DNA from: Blastopirellula sediminis
GTDB lineage: Bacteria; Planctomycetota; Planctomycetia; Pirellulales; Pirellulaceae
DNA: 64,000 nucleotides
NCBI RefSeq assembly: GCF_020966755.1
Contig: NZ_JAJKFT010000002.1
Span: 310,001 to 374,000 of the forward strand
Reading direction: 5' to 3'
Made by a program: the position numbers and the translations under genes. Of this stretch, positions 16,192 to 25,289 are shown piece after piece. The notes beneath the pieces are model-generated. The model saw only the letters and a program-made list of their open reading frames with translations. It made no database searches and was not told the origin of the DNA. Position 1 is the stretch's first letter; the number at the start of each line of letters is the position of its first letter.

Positions 16192-17535
16192 ATGCTGCTG
16201 ATCAATAGTCTTCCCCGGTTTCGTCGAGCCCGGATCGCCTTGGCCGATTTCGCCAAGCGCGAGTCGTGGTCGCGGTCAGAAATTGAAGCCTATCAGCTGG
16301 AGCGGATCAATTCGCTTTGGACGGCTGCGATTAGCGATTCCCCTTATTATCGCCGCTTGCAACTCGAGCGGAATCTGCCGACTCGGTTCGAGGACTTGGA
16401 AGAGTTTCGCGAGAATGTGCCGGTCCTGTCGAAAGACAAAGTCCGCTCCGAGCCAAAAGACATTCTCTCCAATAAGCCCGAGCACGGCGAATGGCACTAC
16501 ACCAGCGGCTCGAGCGGTGCGCGGACGGGGATCTACCGTTCGACGAGCGTCCATCGGAAGCTGATTCAGGGACGGTATCGATTCAATCAGATTTGGGACG
16601 TCGATTTTCTCGATCGATGGGCGTACCTCTGGGGAAACGCCGAAGGCTTAGCGCCTGGCTGGAAAGGGATGCAGGCGCGAATCACCACCCCGTTTAAAGA
16701 CTGGCTACGCAATCGGCTACGAATCGCCCCTTATGACCTGCGGCCGGAAACGCTGCGAGGCCACCTGGCGAAGATTGCCGCCTACAAGCCGGTCGCCATT
16801 TACACCCATAGCAAAACGGCCCATCTTTTGGCCCTGGAAGCTGAGAAGATCGGGTTTGAGGCCCCGTACTTAAAGTTGGTCGTGATGACGGCAGAACCGG
16901 TCCGGGATGAATACATTCAAGACGTAGAACGGGCGTTCAATACGAATGCCGTTTCCGAATACGGCTCGATCGAGTGCGGCTTCATTGCCGGTCAGATCCG
17001 CGATCGCACGTTGCGCGTGCGCGAAGACAACGTGATGGTTGAGACGCTTCCCCGCATGGATGGCCGGTACGATATTGCCGTGACGCTCTTGGAGGAATCG
17101 TCCTTTCCCCTGATTCGCTACAAGATCGGCGATGTCACCGACGCTCCGCTGACGACGCCCAGCGAAGGGTTCGCAATTCTCCACAACATCTCAGGGCGTG
17201 ACTTTGACCTGATCGTCACCGGATCAGGGGCGTTGCTTCATGCCCAGATTTTTGAGGACATTCTCGATAAGTTTAATGGCATTCGACTTTGGCGAATGCA
17301 ACAGAACAGTCAAGGAAACGTCCGCGTTCAACTGGTTTGCATCGATCACTTCGAACCAGAGGCGATTTCTCAAATCCAAAATCGATTCCTCAGCCTCATG
17401 GAAGGATATGAGGTGTCGGTAGAGATCGTTTCCCACATCGAGGCGACGAGTTCGGGCAAACATCGAACCGTCATTTCTGAACTTGGCGCTCAAATTGTAC
17501 GTTCTCCTGCGGTCGCAGGGAGCGCCGCACAATGA
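16192..17535 (+). CDS. CapK/PaaK-like adenylate-forming ligase of the polysaccharide locus
   Basis: About 447 aa from the ATG at 16192, with GAGGG upstream; a TTG at 16162 is a less likely start. Adenylate-forming signatures are present: YTSGSSGARTG (phosphate-binding loop), SEYGSIECG (A5-type motif) and the late LIRYKIGD motif (A7-type). The nearest families are phenylacetate-CoA ligase and CapK-type proteins found in capsule clusters. The reaction would be activation of a carboxylic acid as an acyl-AMP, with transfer to CoA or an acceptor. Its stop overlaps the next gene's ATG by 4 nt. Context indicates a role in decorating or building the exported polysaccharide. The substrate is unknown. 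Confidence 0.82.
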   Translation: MLLINSLPRFRRARIALADFAKRESWSRSEIEAYQLERINSLWTAAISDSPYYRRLQLERNLPTRFEDLEEFRENVPVLSKDKVRSEPKDILSNKPEHGEWHYTSGSSGARTGIYRSTSVHRKLIQGRYRFNQIWDVDFLDRWAYLWGNAEGLAPGWKGMQARITTPFKDWLRNRLRIAPYDLRPETLRGHLAKIAAYKPVAIYTHSKTAHLLALEAEKIGFEAPYLKLVVMTAEPVRDEYIQDVERAFNTNAVSEYGSIECGFIAGQIRDRTLRVREDNVMVETLPRMDGRYDIAVTLLEESSFPLIRYKIGDVTDAPLTTPSEGFAILHNISGRDFDLIVTGSGALLHAQIFEDILDKFNGIRLWRMQQNSQGNVRVQLVCIDHFEPEAISQIQNRFLSLMEGYEVSVEIVSHIEATSSGKHRTVISELGAQIVRSPAVAGSAAQ

Positions 17536-18821
17536 GTGACCGTAAACTGGTAGGGGCAAGTGAGGCGGACGCCCGGAAGGTCGTTCTGATCTTGGGTAAC
17601 CGAAAACAGACTTTGACGGTCGTTCGAACGCTGCGCCGCTCAGGCTGGAAACCGCTTGTTGGTTTCAAAACGTCGAATGAGAGAAACGGACACGTTTGTT
17701 GGTCGCGAGATGCGGCAGGGACGTGGCCTCATACCGATTGGGACTCCGACGAACAGCTGTTCGCCGAAGAACTGATTCGACTGGCGCACGAGCGACCTGA
17801 TCTCGCGGCTATCTATCCGATCGACGAAGAGGCGATTCTCCAGGTTCGTCGCGTCAAGGACGCCTTGCCGCCGAGCGTCAGCGTGGTTCTGGCGAACGAA
17901 GAATCGCTTCGACTTGGCTTCGACAAGCAATTGATGCATGAGACCTGCACGCAAATTGGAATGCCAGTTGCCGAGTATCGAGTTGGAATAGGGAGCGGCG
18001 AGCTACAGCGTCATGCTCTCGAACTCGGCTTCCCGTGCATCGTCAAACCGCTGGATTCCGCGGAACTTGTTTTCGGAACCAAGGCGGCGATTCTGCGCGG
18101 CGAAAGCGATTTACAACGCCTACTTAAGAATGGTTCATTCGAGTCGCAGCGGTTGATGATCCAGCGACTCGTCAATTCGCCGCGATATAACATCTACTTC
18201 GCCGCCAAAGACGGCAAGCTGCTGGCCGCCGTCAACGTTCTCATCCTGGAAACGGATCGAGCCGATGGAACGGGCTTCGCCGTTTCGGTCGTCACGATGG
18301 ACCCGCCGCAACAACTGCGCGAGGATTGCGAAAATCTAGTTCGCCATTCCAATTATACGGGGCTTGGGTGCGGCCAATGGCTGACGACTCCCGGAAAGCT
18401 GGAACGAACGTTTCTTGAGCTCAATCCGCGATTGGGCGGGAACTTTCGGATTACCGAACGGGCTGGCGTTCCTCTTTCGTTGATCGGGCTGCAATTGGCG
18501 CTAGGACATGAAGTTGAGTTCTCCGGTGGTCCTTGGAGTTACTTAAGAGGCGTCCGCTTCGCCTGGTCGACCGGAGCTTTGGCGGGCTGTCGTTACGAAT
18601 GGAAGCGAGGCACGATCTCTAATTGGCAAGCGATTTCCACATTTTCGCGGGCGATCTGGAATGGATTGCGAGCGCACGTTCATGCAACGTGGCAGTTGCG
18701 CGACCCTGTGCCAACGCTGGTCGAGATTGGCGATTCTATTGGCCGGCTATTCACGCCTAGTGCGGCTAGAATGACACCGAATGTGATTCCAACTCCGGTC
18801 GATTCGAGCGGAAATGGCTAA
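17532..18821 (+). CDS. ATP-grasp domain protein
   Basis: A 429-aa cytoplasmic protein. An N-terminal Rossmann-like part (VVLILGNRKQTLTVVRTLRRSGW) is followed by the ATP-grasp fold. Strand CIVKPLDSAELVFGTKAA provides the Lys, and the metal-binding motif is ELNPRLGGNF. ATP-grasp enzymes make carboxylate-amine, carboxylate-thiol or related bonds through an acyl-phosphate. With the adenylate-forming ligase before it and a flippase after it, it may attach an amino acid or another acid to a sugar or lipid-linked intermediate; this is inference. It starts in the ATGA overlap with the preceding gene and ends 2 nt before the flippase start. Confidence 0.85.
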   Translation: MSDRKLVGASEADARKVVLILGNRKQTLTVVRTLRRSGWKPLVGFKTSNERNGHVCWSRDAAGTWPHTDWDSDEQLFAEELIRLAHERPDLAAIYPIDEEAILQVRRVKDALPPSVSVVLANEESLRLGFDKQLMHETCTQIGMPVAEYRVGIGSGELQRHALELGFPCIVKPLDSAELVFGTKAAILRGESDLQRLLKNGSFESQRLMIQRLVNSPRYNIYFAAKDGKLLAAVNVLILETDRADGTGFAVSVVTMDPPQQLREDCENLVRHSNYTGLGCGQWLTTPGKLERTFLELNPRLGGNFRITERAGVPLSLIGLQLALGHEVEFSGGPWSYLRGVRFAWSTGALAGCRYEWKRGTISNWQAISTFSRAIWNGLRAHVHATWQLRDPVPTLVEIGDSIGRLFTPSAARMTPNVIPTPVDSSGNG

Positions 18822-18823
18822 CC

Positions 18824-20143
18824 ATGACGAATCGTCCTGCCATGACGTCCCCTTTCCGTTTGGTGAGGGCGTTGCAAAATCGCTGGTTTGGGGTCACAGC
18901 CAAGAAAGGGGTCTGGGCAATTCTCGACCAGGGCGTCGTCAGCGGCGCCCGGTTCGTTGCGACGGCGATTATCGGTAGGTTTGGCGGTCCCGATGAACTC
19001 GGCATGTACGCGATGGGTTTCTCGATCGTCATACTTGTCAACGTCATCCAAGAATCGCTGTTGTTTTCGCCATATGCGGCGCGAGGACGTCTTGAGTCCG
19101 AGACGAGCCGAAAACGTTTCGCGGGAGGCATTCTCGTTCATCACGTCGCGATATCGCTGACGACGTTGCTAGGGTGCCTTGTTTTGGCGGCGATTCTCGC
19201 CGCCGCCGATGTACGGCAGCTCGCAACGCTATTCGCTGTGCTCGCTGGGGTCATGCCGGCGGTCTTTCTGCACGAGTTCGCTCGCCGAATTTCATTCGCC
19301 CACTCTCATGTGCTGGTGGCGCTGTTGATGGACGGAACTGTCGCCATGGTCCAGCTCGCCGCGTTGGCGTATCTGGCCGCCAGTGAGCGATTGAGTTTCA
19401 CGACCGCCCTGAGCGTTTGGGGAATAGCTTGCGTTTTGGGAGGGGCAGTCTGGCTGTACTGTCATCGATCAATGTTCCACATCCGGTGGCGTCGGGTCTT
19501 GCCTCAACTTGAACGCAATTGGGCGTTCGGCCGCTGGATCTTGGGAAGTCAGCAGATAAAGGCTCTGGGGACCTCCGCGAATATTTGGGTCTTATCCGCG
19601 GCATGCGGCGCAACGGCGACCGGGGTGTTCGCCGCCTGCTCGATTGTAGTGACGGCAGTCAACCCGCTGATGCTGGGTTTGTTCAACGTGCTGGAGGCGA
19701 AGTCGGCCCAAGCCTTCGCGGAAGCAGGAAAGCGGGAACTGCTGCGCGTCACTCGTAAGGTGACGTTCATATTGGCGCTGGCGCTCAGCCCATATCTGTT
19801 GGCCGTGGCGGTTGCGGGAGAATCGCTGGTGATCTGGATTTTTAACGACCCAATCTACAGCGGTCAGGGGCACACCCTTACCATCTTGGCGCTAGCGACT
19901 GCGGTTCGTTGTTTACGATTGGGCTGGAACTGCGCCATCCGGACGATTGGGCTGCCGGAATGGAATTTCGTCGCCGGCGTGGCGGAGTTCGTGGTTACGA
20001 TTGCGTTCGTCGCTCCGCTCTCGCTCTCCTATGGCGTCTTGGGGGCCGCCTATGGAATTCTGCTTGGGAGCGTCGCCGGGTCGCTTACTCGCTGGCTTGC
20101 ATTCCATAAGCTGCAAGTCTGGCGGGAAGATGCTCTCGTTTAG
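18824..20143 (+). CDS. Polysaccharide flippase (Wzx-like, MOP superfamily)
   Basis: A 439-aa integral membrane protein with about 12 hydrophobic segments, beginning with GVWAILDQGVVSGARFVATAIIGRFGG, the typical first helix of oligosaccharide flippases. Hydrophobic blocks follow through to FVVTIAFVAPLSLSYGVLGAAYGILLGS. It is expected to move undecaprenyl-linked repeat units across the inner membrane. It starts 2 nt after the ATP-grasp gene, so the three genes form one unit. An in-frame ATG six codons in is an alternative start. The 3' end overlaps the oppositely oriented O-antigen ligase gene by 59 nt, a tight convergent arrangement without room for a normal terminator. Confidence 0.88.
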   Translation: MTNRPAMTSPFRLVRALQNRWFGVTAKKGVWAILDQGVVSGARFVATAIIGRFGGPDELGMYAMGFSIVILVNVIQESLLFSPYAARGRLESETSRKRFAGGILVHHVAISLTTLLGCLVLAAILAAADVRQLATLFAVLAGVMPAVFLHEFARRISFAHSHVLVALLMDGTVAMVQLAALAYLAASERLSFTTALSVWGIACVLGGAVWLYCHRSMFHIRWRRVLPQLERNWAFGRWILGSQQIKALGTSANIWVLSAACGATATGVFAACSIVVTAVNPLMLGLFNVLEAKSAQAFAEAGKRELLRVTRKVTFILALALSPYLLAVAVAGESLVIWIFNDPIYSGQGHTLTILALATAVRCLRLGWNCAIRTIGLPEWNFVAGVAEFVVTIAFVAPLSLSYGVLGAAYGILLGSVAGSLTRWLAFHKLQVWREDALV

Positions 20144-21476
20144 ATTCTTGCTCACCGCCATCCGACTCTCGAACGTACGGATGGATGGCGATTCCCAAGA
20201 TCAGGGCGAATACGACCGACTCGGGACGAATCGGACCGATAAACGAGACGCAGCCAAAGGTCCAAATCAGGTACCAGAACAAGAGAAACGCAATCATTGG
20301 CTGATAGGTAAGGTTGTCAGGAGCCAGCACGACGTCCAAAAGCGCCTTGCCGAACGCGCGGCACATTCCCCAGAGAAATAACAGCGTACCCACGATCCCA
20401 CCCGTCGCCAGCAACTGAAGAAGTATGTTGTGAGCAGTGGGATTGGACCAGCTATTCCAGACGAAAAGCTTCCCTTCAGCCGACGTGCAGAAATAGCCGT
20501 GACCTATCCAGGGAGACTTTGAGAACTCGGCGCCAACCGCCTCCCACATTTCAAGTCGGCCCGAAAAATCTTTCAGCTGCGTTACCGTCTGTCCACGCTG
20601 CATGTAGCCGATTCCCAGGCTGAGAATCTCGCGCGTCTCCCGGAAGCCGGGGTCGAGCAGCATGTACCCCAAAATTCCGGCTCCTAGCAGAAGGAGCGGC
20701 CAGCCCAGTTTGCGCGGCTCGATCGACCAAATGGCGATAGCGACGCAGACAACCGCCCCGGCCGCAAATGCGGATCGGCTGCTCGCCAGGATCAACACGG
20801 CGAAGTGAACGACAAAAGTAGACGAGGCCGCCCACGATGTGAAATTGCGCGGCCAGACGAATCGAGCCAATACTCCTAATACAAGTCCCAGCGATGCGGT
20901 CGCTCCTGCGGCGGTCGGATGTACGAAACCATCAGAACCTGGGATGTCTAGCGCTCGATCTAGCCCTGATAGTTCCGGATTGACGAGATGCAGCAGCAAC
21001 GTCGCCAGGCTCGCGGCAAATAGCATCCACAACGTATGGCTCACGAAGTTAGGCAATGCGCTAGCGGGACCGCAGCCGATTACTGCGGCGAGCAGCAGAA
21101 TCGCCGCCATGCCGCAGACTTGTCCCACCGAAACGATGAGCAGCGGCGACCAGAAAACGGATAACACGGACCAGCCCAGCCAGAACAGAAGCGGCGTCAT
21201 CGCCCAAATGGGAGCCCCTGCCCGAAAGTCGAGCTTGCGCTGAATCAGAATCCAAGCGGCGACCAGCACGATCAATGCGCGGGCGCCGAGTTTCCCCACG
21301 GCGATAAGGTCAACGGACGATACGCCTTCCGGACTAAGTCGCCCCGGCAAGGAAAAGCAGAGCAGGCCAAGCGCCCAGATCGATACGATTGGGAACCACT
21401 TGGCGATCAGCTGACCGCCGTCTTCGTCGACTAAACTCGTCAGAGCGGCTGCGTTTGAATGGCTCATCCGTCTCAT
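20085..21476 (-). CDS. O-antigen ligase/polymerase (Wzy_C family)
   Basis: A 463-aa protein with about 12 membrane segments. The large periplasmic loop near residues 320-370 carries SPWIGHGYF and WSNPTAHNILLQLLATGGIVG, the PTAHN-type motif of the Wzy_C/WaaL family. It would polymerise or ligate lipid-linked oligosaccharides at the periplasmic face of the inner membrane. It is the last gene of the minus-strand unit, 16 nt after the chain-length gene. An ATG three codons in (21467) is an alternative start; AAGGG lies just before the first ATG. The C-terminus is basic and its coding sequence overlaps the flippase gene end-to-end by 59 nt. Whether it is polymerase or ligase cannot be decided from the sequence. 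Confidence 0.85.
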   Translation of the reverse strand: MRRMSHSNAAALTSLVDEDGGQLIAKWFPIVSIWALGLLCFSLPGRLSPEGVSSVDLIAVGKLGARALIVLVAAWILIQRKLDFRAGAPIWAMTPLLFWLGWSVLSVFWSPLLIVSVGQVCGMAAILLLAAVIGCGPASALPNFVSHTLWMLFAASLATLLLHLVNPELSGLDRALDIPGSDGFVHPTAAGATASLGLVLGVLARFVWPRNFTSWAASSTFVVHFAVLILASSRSAFAAGAVVCVAIAIWSIEPRKLGWPLLLLGAGILGYMLLDPGFRETREILSLGIGYMQRGQTVTQLKDFSGRLEMWEAVGAEFSKSPWIGHGYFCTSAEGKLFVWNSWSNPTAHNILLQLLATGGIVGTLLFLWGMCRAFGKALLDVVLAPDNLTYQPMIAFLLFWYLIWTFGCVSFIGPIRPESVVFALILGIAIHPYVRESDGGEQESKREHLPARLAAYGMQASE

Positions 21477-21492
21477 CCCTTCGCCTGCGGGG

Positions 21493-23025
21493 CTAGCGCG
21501 GCTTACGCGGTTCGAGCGTTTGGGGAGTCATTCGCTCATGGAAGACCAGGTCTCCCGGTTCAGCGGAGCCGTTGAGAGCATGGACGACCGGTTGAGAGCG
21601 GTTGCTCCTCACGAGAGCGATTCCGACCGCGCTGAAACAAGCGGCGGCTAAGCCGATCAGAATGCACAGTTTCTTGTTGGGAGTCACCGGCAATTCTTCG
21701 AGACTCGGCCGCTGGACGACGTTGATACTGGTCAGATCGTGATGGCGAATCGCTTCATCCAATCGCGCTTGTTCCAGCTTTTCCGTGAACGCCCGATAAC
21801 GGGCTTCCAGAGTCGCGAGTTTTTCGACCGATTCGGCGACTTCCTTCTCTCCGTCGTTCATTACCTTCATTTCCTGCAAGAGACCGGCTTGATCTTTCCG
21901 CAGCGTCTCCCGCTGAGCTTGCAGGGACTGGAAATTCGCCTTCTCGAGCAGTCTTTCCTTTTCGAGCGAGACGAAGGTTTCGCTTCGCTGTCGACTTACC
22001 GTGTTGCGGGATTCGTCTTGCGTTTGGATCGTACGTCGCGCCTCTTCTACCTGTTCGCTAATCGCGATGTAGGACGGATGCGACTCAGTCATCTTCGACT
22101 GTAGGTCCATCTTCTTAAGCTCCAGCTCATACAGCGTTCGCCGCATGCCGTCGTGCGCTTCGTTGGCGATCCCCGAAACCTCCTCCGCAAGAACATATTC
22201 CGGCAGTTTTCCCATGCCGTCCTCGATCTCCTTGAGTCGAGAAGTAGATGCGGAGAGCGAGGCGTTCACAGTGATGAGTTTCTCTTGTACCTGGCTCAGT
22301 AACTCGGCCTGCGTCGCCTGCTGATGATCCAGCGACACGAGACCATGCTCGTTCTTGGATGACCGCAGACGCTCCCGGGCGGCGTCGAGCTCCTCCTTCA
22401 GAACTGACTCTTGCTCAGCGAGAAAATCGTAGGAGCCTTGCGTCCGATTGAGCTCCGGATACTTCTTGAGAAAGGTATCTACCCACGATTCCAAGATCTT
22501 CTGCGCCGCAGCGGGAGACTTGGACGTGAAATGGATTGAGACGACGTTCGATTCGCGTTGCGTATCGAACTCGACGCTATCTTCGAGGGCGCGAATCGCT
22601 TTTTCCCGATCGCTGATCGGGTCGAGCGTCAGGAAACTCTTTAGCCAACTTAACGGCAAAAGGCTTATTCCGTCCTCTTTCGATTCGTCCGCAAGATGAC
22701 CTGATAGGATGACGTCCGGTCCTTGGTTTTCGACGACATCCTCCAGAATCTGGCGACTCTGCAGGATATCAATGGCGGCGAAGACTTCGCTCTGGAGCGT
22801 ACGTTGAAGATCAACAGTTTCCCCCGCCGAACTGGCGACCGGGTCAAGCGTCATGCTTTCTCGACCGGCCCGAACGAGGACCTTCGCGGTAGACGCGTAC
22901 TTCCGCGGATAAGCCACAAGAATGACGGCGACGCAGCCAAGGACGAAGACGAACGCCGCGAACGCGGAGTATCGGTGTTTTCGTAAGGCTTGTAATACGT
23001 CGAAGGTTTCGGGGCGTTTACTCAT
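21493..23025 (-). CDS. GumC/Wzz-type polysaccharide chain-length protein
   Basis: A 510-aa protein. A membrane helix near residues 19-35 (FAAFVFVLGCVAVILVAYP) is followed by the Wzz motif YASTAKVLVRAGRES. Long coiled-coil helices (about 190-410) lead to the proline-rich RPSLEELPVTPNKKL next to the second membrane helix (about 445-465). No Walker A motif follows, so the tyrosine-kinase domain found in Wzc-type proteins is absent. It would control chain length or link the inner-membrane machinery to export. It lies 34 nt downstream of the sugar transferase gene and 16 nt upstream of the ligase gene, in one operon. Confidence 0.9.
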   Translation of the reverse strand: MSKRPETFDVLQALRKHRYSAFAAFVFVLGCVAVILVAYPRKYASTAKVLVRAGRESMTLDPVASSAGETVDLQRTLQSEVFAAIDILQSRQILEDVVENQGPDVILSGHLADESKEDGISLLPLSWLKSFLTLDPISDREKAIRALEDSVEFDTQRESNVVSIHFTSKSPAAAQKILESWVDTFLKKYPELNRTQGSYDFLAEQESVLKEELDAARERLRSSKNEHGLVSLDHQQATQAELLSQVQEKLITVNASLSASTSRLKEIEDGMGKLPEYVLAEEVSGIANEAHDGMRRTLYELELKKMDLQSKMTESHPSYIAISEQVEEARRTIQTQDESRNTVSRQRSETFVSLEKERLLEKANFQSLQAQRETLRKDQAGLLQEMKVMNDGEKEVAESVEKLATLEARYRAFTEKLEQARLDEAIRHHDLTSINVVQRPSLEELPVTPNKKLCILIGLAAACFSAVGIALVRSNRSQPVVHALNGSAEPGDLVFHERMTPQTLEPRKPR

Positions 23026-23059
23026 GGTTGCACTTTTTGAACGCTAGTTGACTCCCGTC

Positions 23060-24151
23060 TTATTCGGCGGCCGGTTCCGACTTGGCGAGTCGGGCCGGGC
23101 GAAGAAGTCGGTCGACGATTACGGTACGCAAGATCGAGCCTACGGTCGCCAGCATGATGCGAACGTCAAAGAAAAAGGAGGTTTGCCGCGCATAGCGGAT
23201 GTCCATTCGCATCCATTCGTCAAACGTAACGTTCCTGTCGGGATGAGCTTGCCAAATGCAAGTAATCCCCGGCGTGACATCCAAACGGGACTGGTGCCAC
23301 GGGGCGCTGGCCGCTTGTTCGTCGCAGGGGAGGGGACGCGGTCCGACCAACGACATATCGCCGCGGAGCACGTTGAACAGCTGCGGCATTTCGTCAATAC
23401 ACGACGATCGCAGGAAATTGCCCAGGGGCGTCACCCGCGGGTCGCGTTTCAATTTAAAGGCCGGCCCATCGCGCTCGTTCAGGGCCATCAGCTCCGCTTT
23501 GCGGGCTTCAGCGTCGTTCCGCATGGTGCGAAACTTGTACATCGTGAACGGCTTTCCGCCCCGTCCGGTTCGCTGTTGGCGAAAAATCACCGGGGAACCT
23601 GACGTCAGTCGGACCGCAATGGCGGCGATGATCATGATCGGACTGAACAGGGCCAATAGCACCAGCGCGCCGCAGACGTCTTCGATTCGCTTCCACCGCG
23701 ACAAAGGGCGCGCCGAAATCGACACCATCGACACTTGCTGCGAGTCTTTCGGCATCTCCTGCGATTCGGCTCCTTCATCAATCGCGTTGGCGATTTCAGC
23801 GATGCCGAGCCACGCGGGATCGCCGATACGGTCGCGAAGCTCCGTCGCCATGGTCGCGGCGCTCGCGTTATCCGTTTCAGGAAGAAGAATCAGTAGCGAC
23901 CTATCTTCAAGGAGCCCGACGTGATCGTAGATGCGCAACCGAGCGTCCAGCTCGCGCTGGACCTGGGCAAGGTTCTTTTTGAACGATCCGTTCGACTCGA
24001 GACGAAACCGGATCACTGCGAAGGGGCGACCGCTGCGCAACGAGCGCGTCCGTTCGCAGTCAAGATGAAAGCGAATTTCTTCAGCGCTACGCAGGCCCCG
24101 ATATTTGTCGTCCCGGCCGTTTCGCGATTGCAGGAAAGGCATTTTCGACAT
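23060..24151 (-). CDS. Initiating sugar transferase with N-terminal GGDEF-like domain
   Basis: About 363 aa from the ATG at 24151; a GTG at 24163 is possible. The C-terminal two thirds is a bacterial sugar transferase (PF02397 type): a membrane helix (VCGALVLLALFSPIMIIAAIAVRL), FRQQRTGRGGKPFTMYKFRTM, DEMPQLFNVLRGDMSLVGPRP and DVTPGITCIWQ. It loads the first sugar-phosphate onto the polyprenyl carrier. The N-terminal 130 residues are unlike the usual multi-helix N-terminus. The segment FAVIRFRLESNG..., then YDHVGLLEDRSLLILLPETDNASAATMATELRDRI, follows the GGDEF fold pattern with the GGDEF motif itself replaced by LEDRS. A regulatory nucleotide-binding remnant is possible. It lies 43 nt downstream of the epimerase gene. 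Confidence 0.88.
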   Translation of the reverse strand: MSKMPFLQSRNGRDDKYRGLRSAEEIRFHLDCERTRSLRSGRPFAVIRFRLESNGSFKKNLAQVQRELDARLRIYDHVGLLEDRSLLILLPETDNASAATMATELRDRIGDPAWLGIAEIANAIDEGAESQEMPKDSQQVSMVSISARPLSRWKRIEDVCGALVLLALFSPIMIIAAIAVRLTSGSPVIFRQQRTGRGGKPFTMYKFRTMRNDAEARKAELMALNERDGPAFKLKRDPRVTPLGNFLRSSCIDEMPQLFNVLRGDMSLVGPRPLPCDEQAASAPWHQSRLDVTPGITCIWQAHPDRNVTFDEWMRMDIRYARQTSFFFDVRIMLATVGSILRTVIVDRLLRPARLAKSEPAAE

Positions 24152-24194
24152 ACTTACGCTCACTTTTGCTTAGTTCAGCGGCTCTGGGCCAATG

Positions 24195-25289
24195 CTAAAC
24201 GCTTCGATCCGCTGCGCCATTGCCGACGGCGATCCCAGCCGGCGCGTCGGAGCGATGCCGCTCGGCGATGTCCTCAAAGACCTCTTCCAGCGAATAGGTA
24301 AGGGACCAATCGGGATAGTCCTGGCGGAACTTCGTCAGATCGGAGATGTAGCAAATGTGATCTCCGAGACGGGATTCGGGAACATATTCCCAGCTCAGCC
24401 GTTTTCCGAGAAGCTGCTCAAATCGATCGATCGCTTCGAGCATCGAGACGCTGTTTTCGCGACCGCCCCCCAAGTTGTAGACGGCGCCGCACTTCGGGTT
24501 CTTGTAGAACGCGTGGAACGCGCGACAGACGTCGAGCGAATGGATGTTGTCGCGAACCTGCTTTCCCTGGTGGCCAAAAATGCGATAGGGACGCCCTTCG
24601 CTGGTGGCGCGGGCCAGGTAAGCCAGAAAGCCGTGCATCTCCGCCCCTTGGTGACCTGATCCGGTCAAGCAGCCGCCGCGAAAGCAGACAGTGGGCATAT
24701 GGAAGTAGCGGCCATACTCTTGAACCATGACGTCGGCCGCCAGCTTCGAGGCGCCGAACAAGCTGTGCATGCTGGCGTCGACTCGGCAGCTTTCGTTGAC
24801 CCCGAGGTAATCTTCAGGGCGAGCGTAGTCGTAACGCGTCAGCAATTCCTTGAACTCGTATTCGTTCGGAGCGTCGCCGTAGACCTTGTTCGTGCTCATA
24901 AAGACGAAGACGCAATCGCGGCAAGACTGACGAACGCTTTCCAGCAGCGTCAGCGTTCCCCCTGCATTGATATCGAAATCGTCGAACGGGCGGTCCTTCG
25001 CCAAGTCATGCGAAGGTTGAGCGGCACAATGCACGAGCAGATCGGGCTTCAAATCAGCGATTGTTGATGCGACCAGCTCGCGATTTCGGATGTCGAGATT
25101 GTGATGCGTAAACCTCTGGGTCACGCTCTGCAATCGATTCAGGGTGCGAGTCGTGTCCCCATCCCGCCCGAAGAAGTCCATCCGCATGTTGTTGTCGATA
25201 CCATGGACATCCCATCCCAGCTGGTCAAAGTACTCGACCGTTTGGGAGCCAATAAGTCCACTACTACCAGTAACTAGCACCTTGGGCAT
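24195..25289 (-). CDS. NAD-dependent sugar epimerase, CDP-paratose 2-epimerase-like
   Basis: 364 aa from the ATG at 25289, which has GGGAGAA 5 nt upstream; a further upstream start is unlikely. The Rossmann motif is GSSGLIG (residues 8-14). Features shared with the CDP-paratose/tyvelose 2-epimerase group are FDINAGGTLTLLESVR, MSTNKVYGD and GKQVRDNIHSLDV. The usual catalytic YxxxK reads FGASK (F178, K182), so the Tyr is replaced by Phe. Related epimerases may share this variant, and the change need not mean inactivity. It would make a nucleotide-activated sugar for the polysaccharide. It is the first gene of the minus-strand unit and is divergent from the GT4 gene, with a shared 218-nt upstream region. 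Confidence 0.85.
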   Translation of the reverse strand: MPKVLVTGSSGLIGSQTVEYFDQLGWDVHGIDNNMRMDFFGRDGDTTRTLNRLQSVTQRFTHHNLDIRNRELVASTIADLKPDLLVHCAAQPSHDLAKDRPFDDFDINAGGTLTLLESVRQSCRDCVFVFMSTNKVYGDAPNEYEFKELLTRYDYARPEDYLGVNESCRVDASMHSLFGASKLAADVMVQEYGRYFHMPTVCFRGGCLTGSGHQGAEMHGFLAYLARATSEGRPYRIFGHQGKQVRDNIHSLDVCRAFHAFYKNPKCGAVYNLGGGRENSVSMLEAIDRFEQLLGKRLSWEYVPESRLGDHICYISDLTKFRQDYPDWSLTYSLEEVFEDIAERHRSDAPAGIAVGNGAADRSV

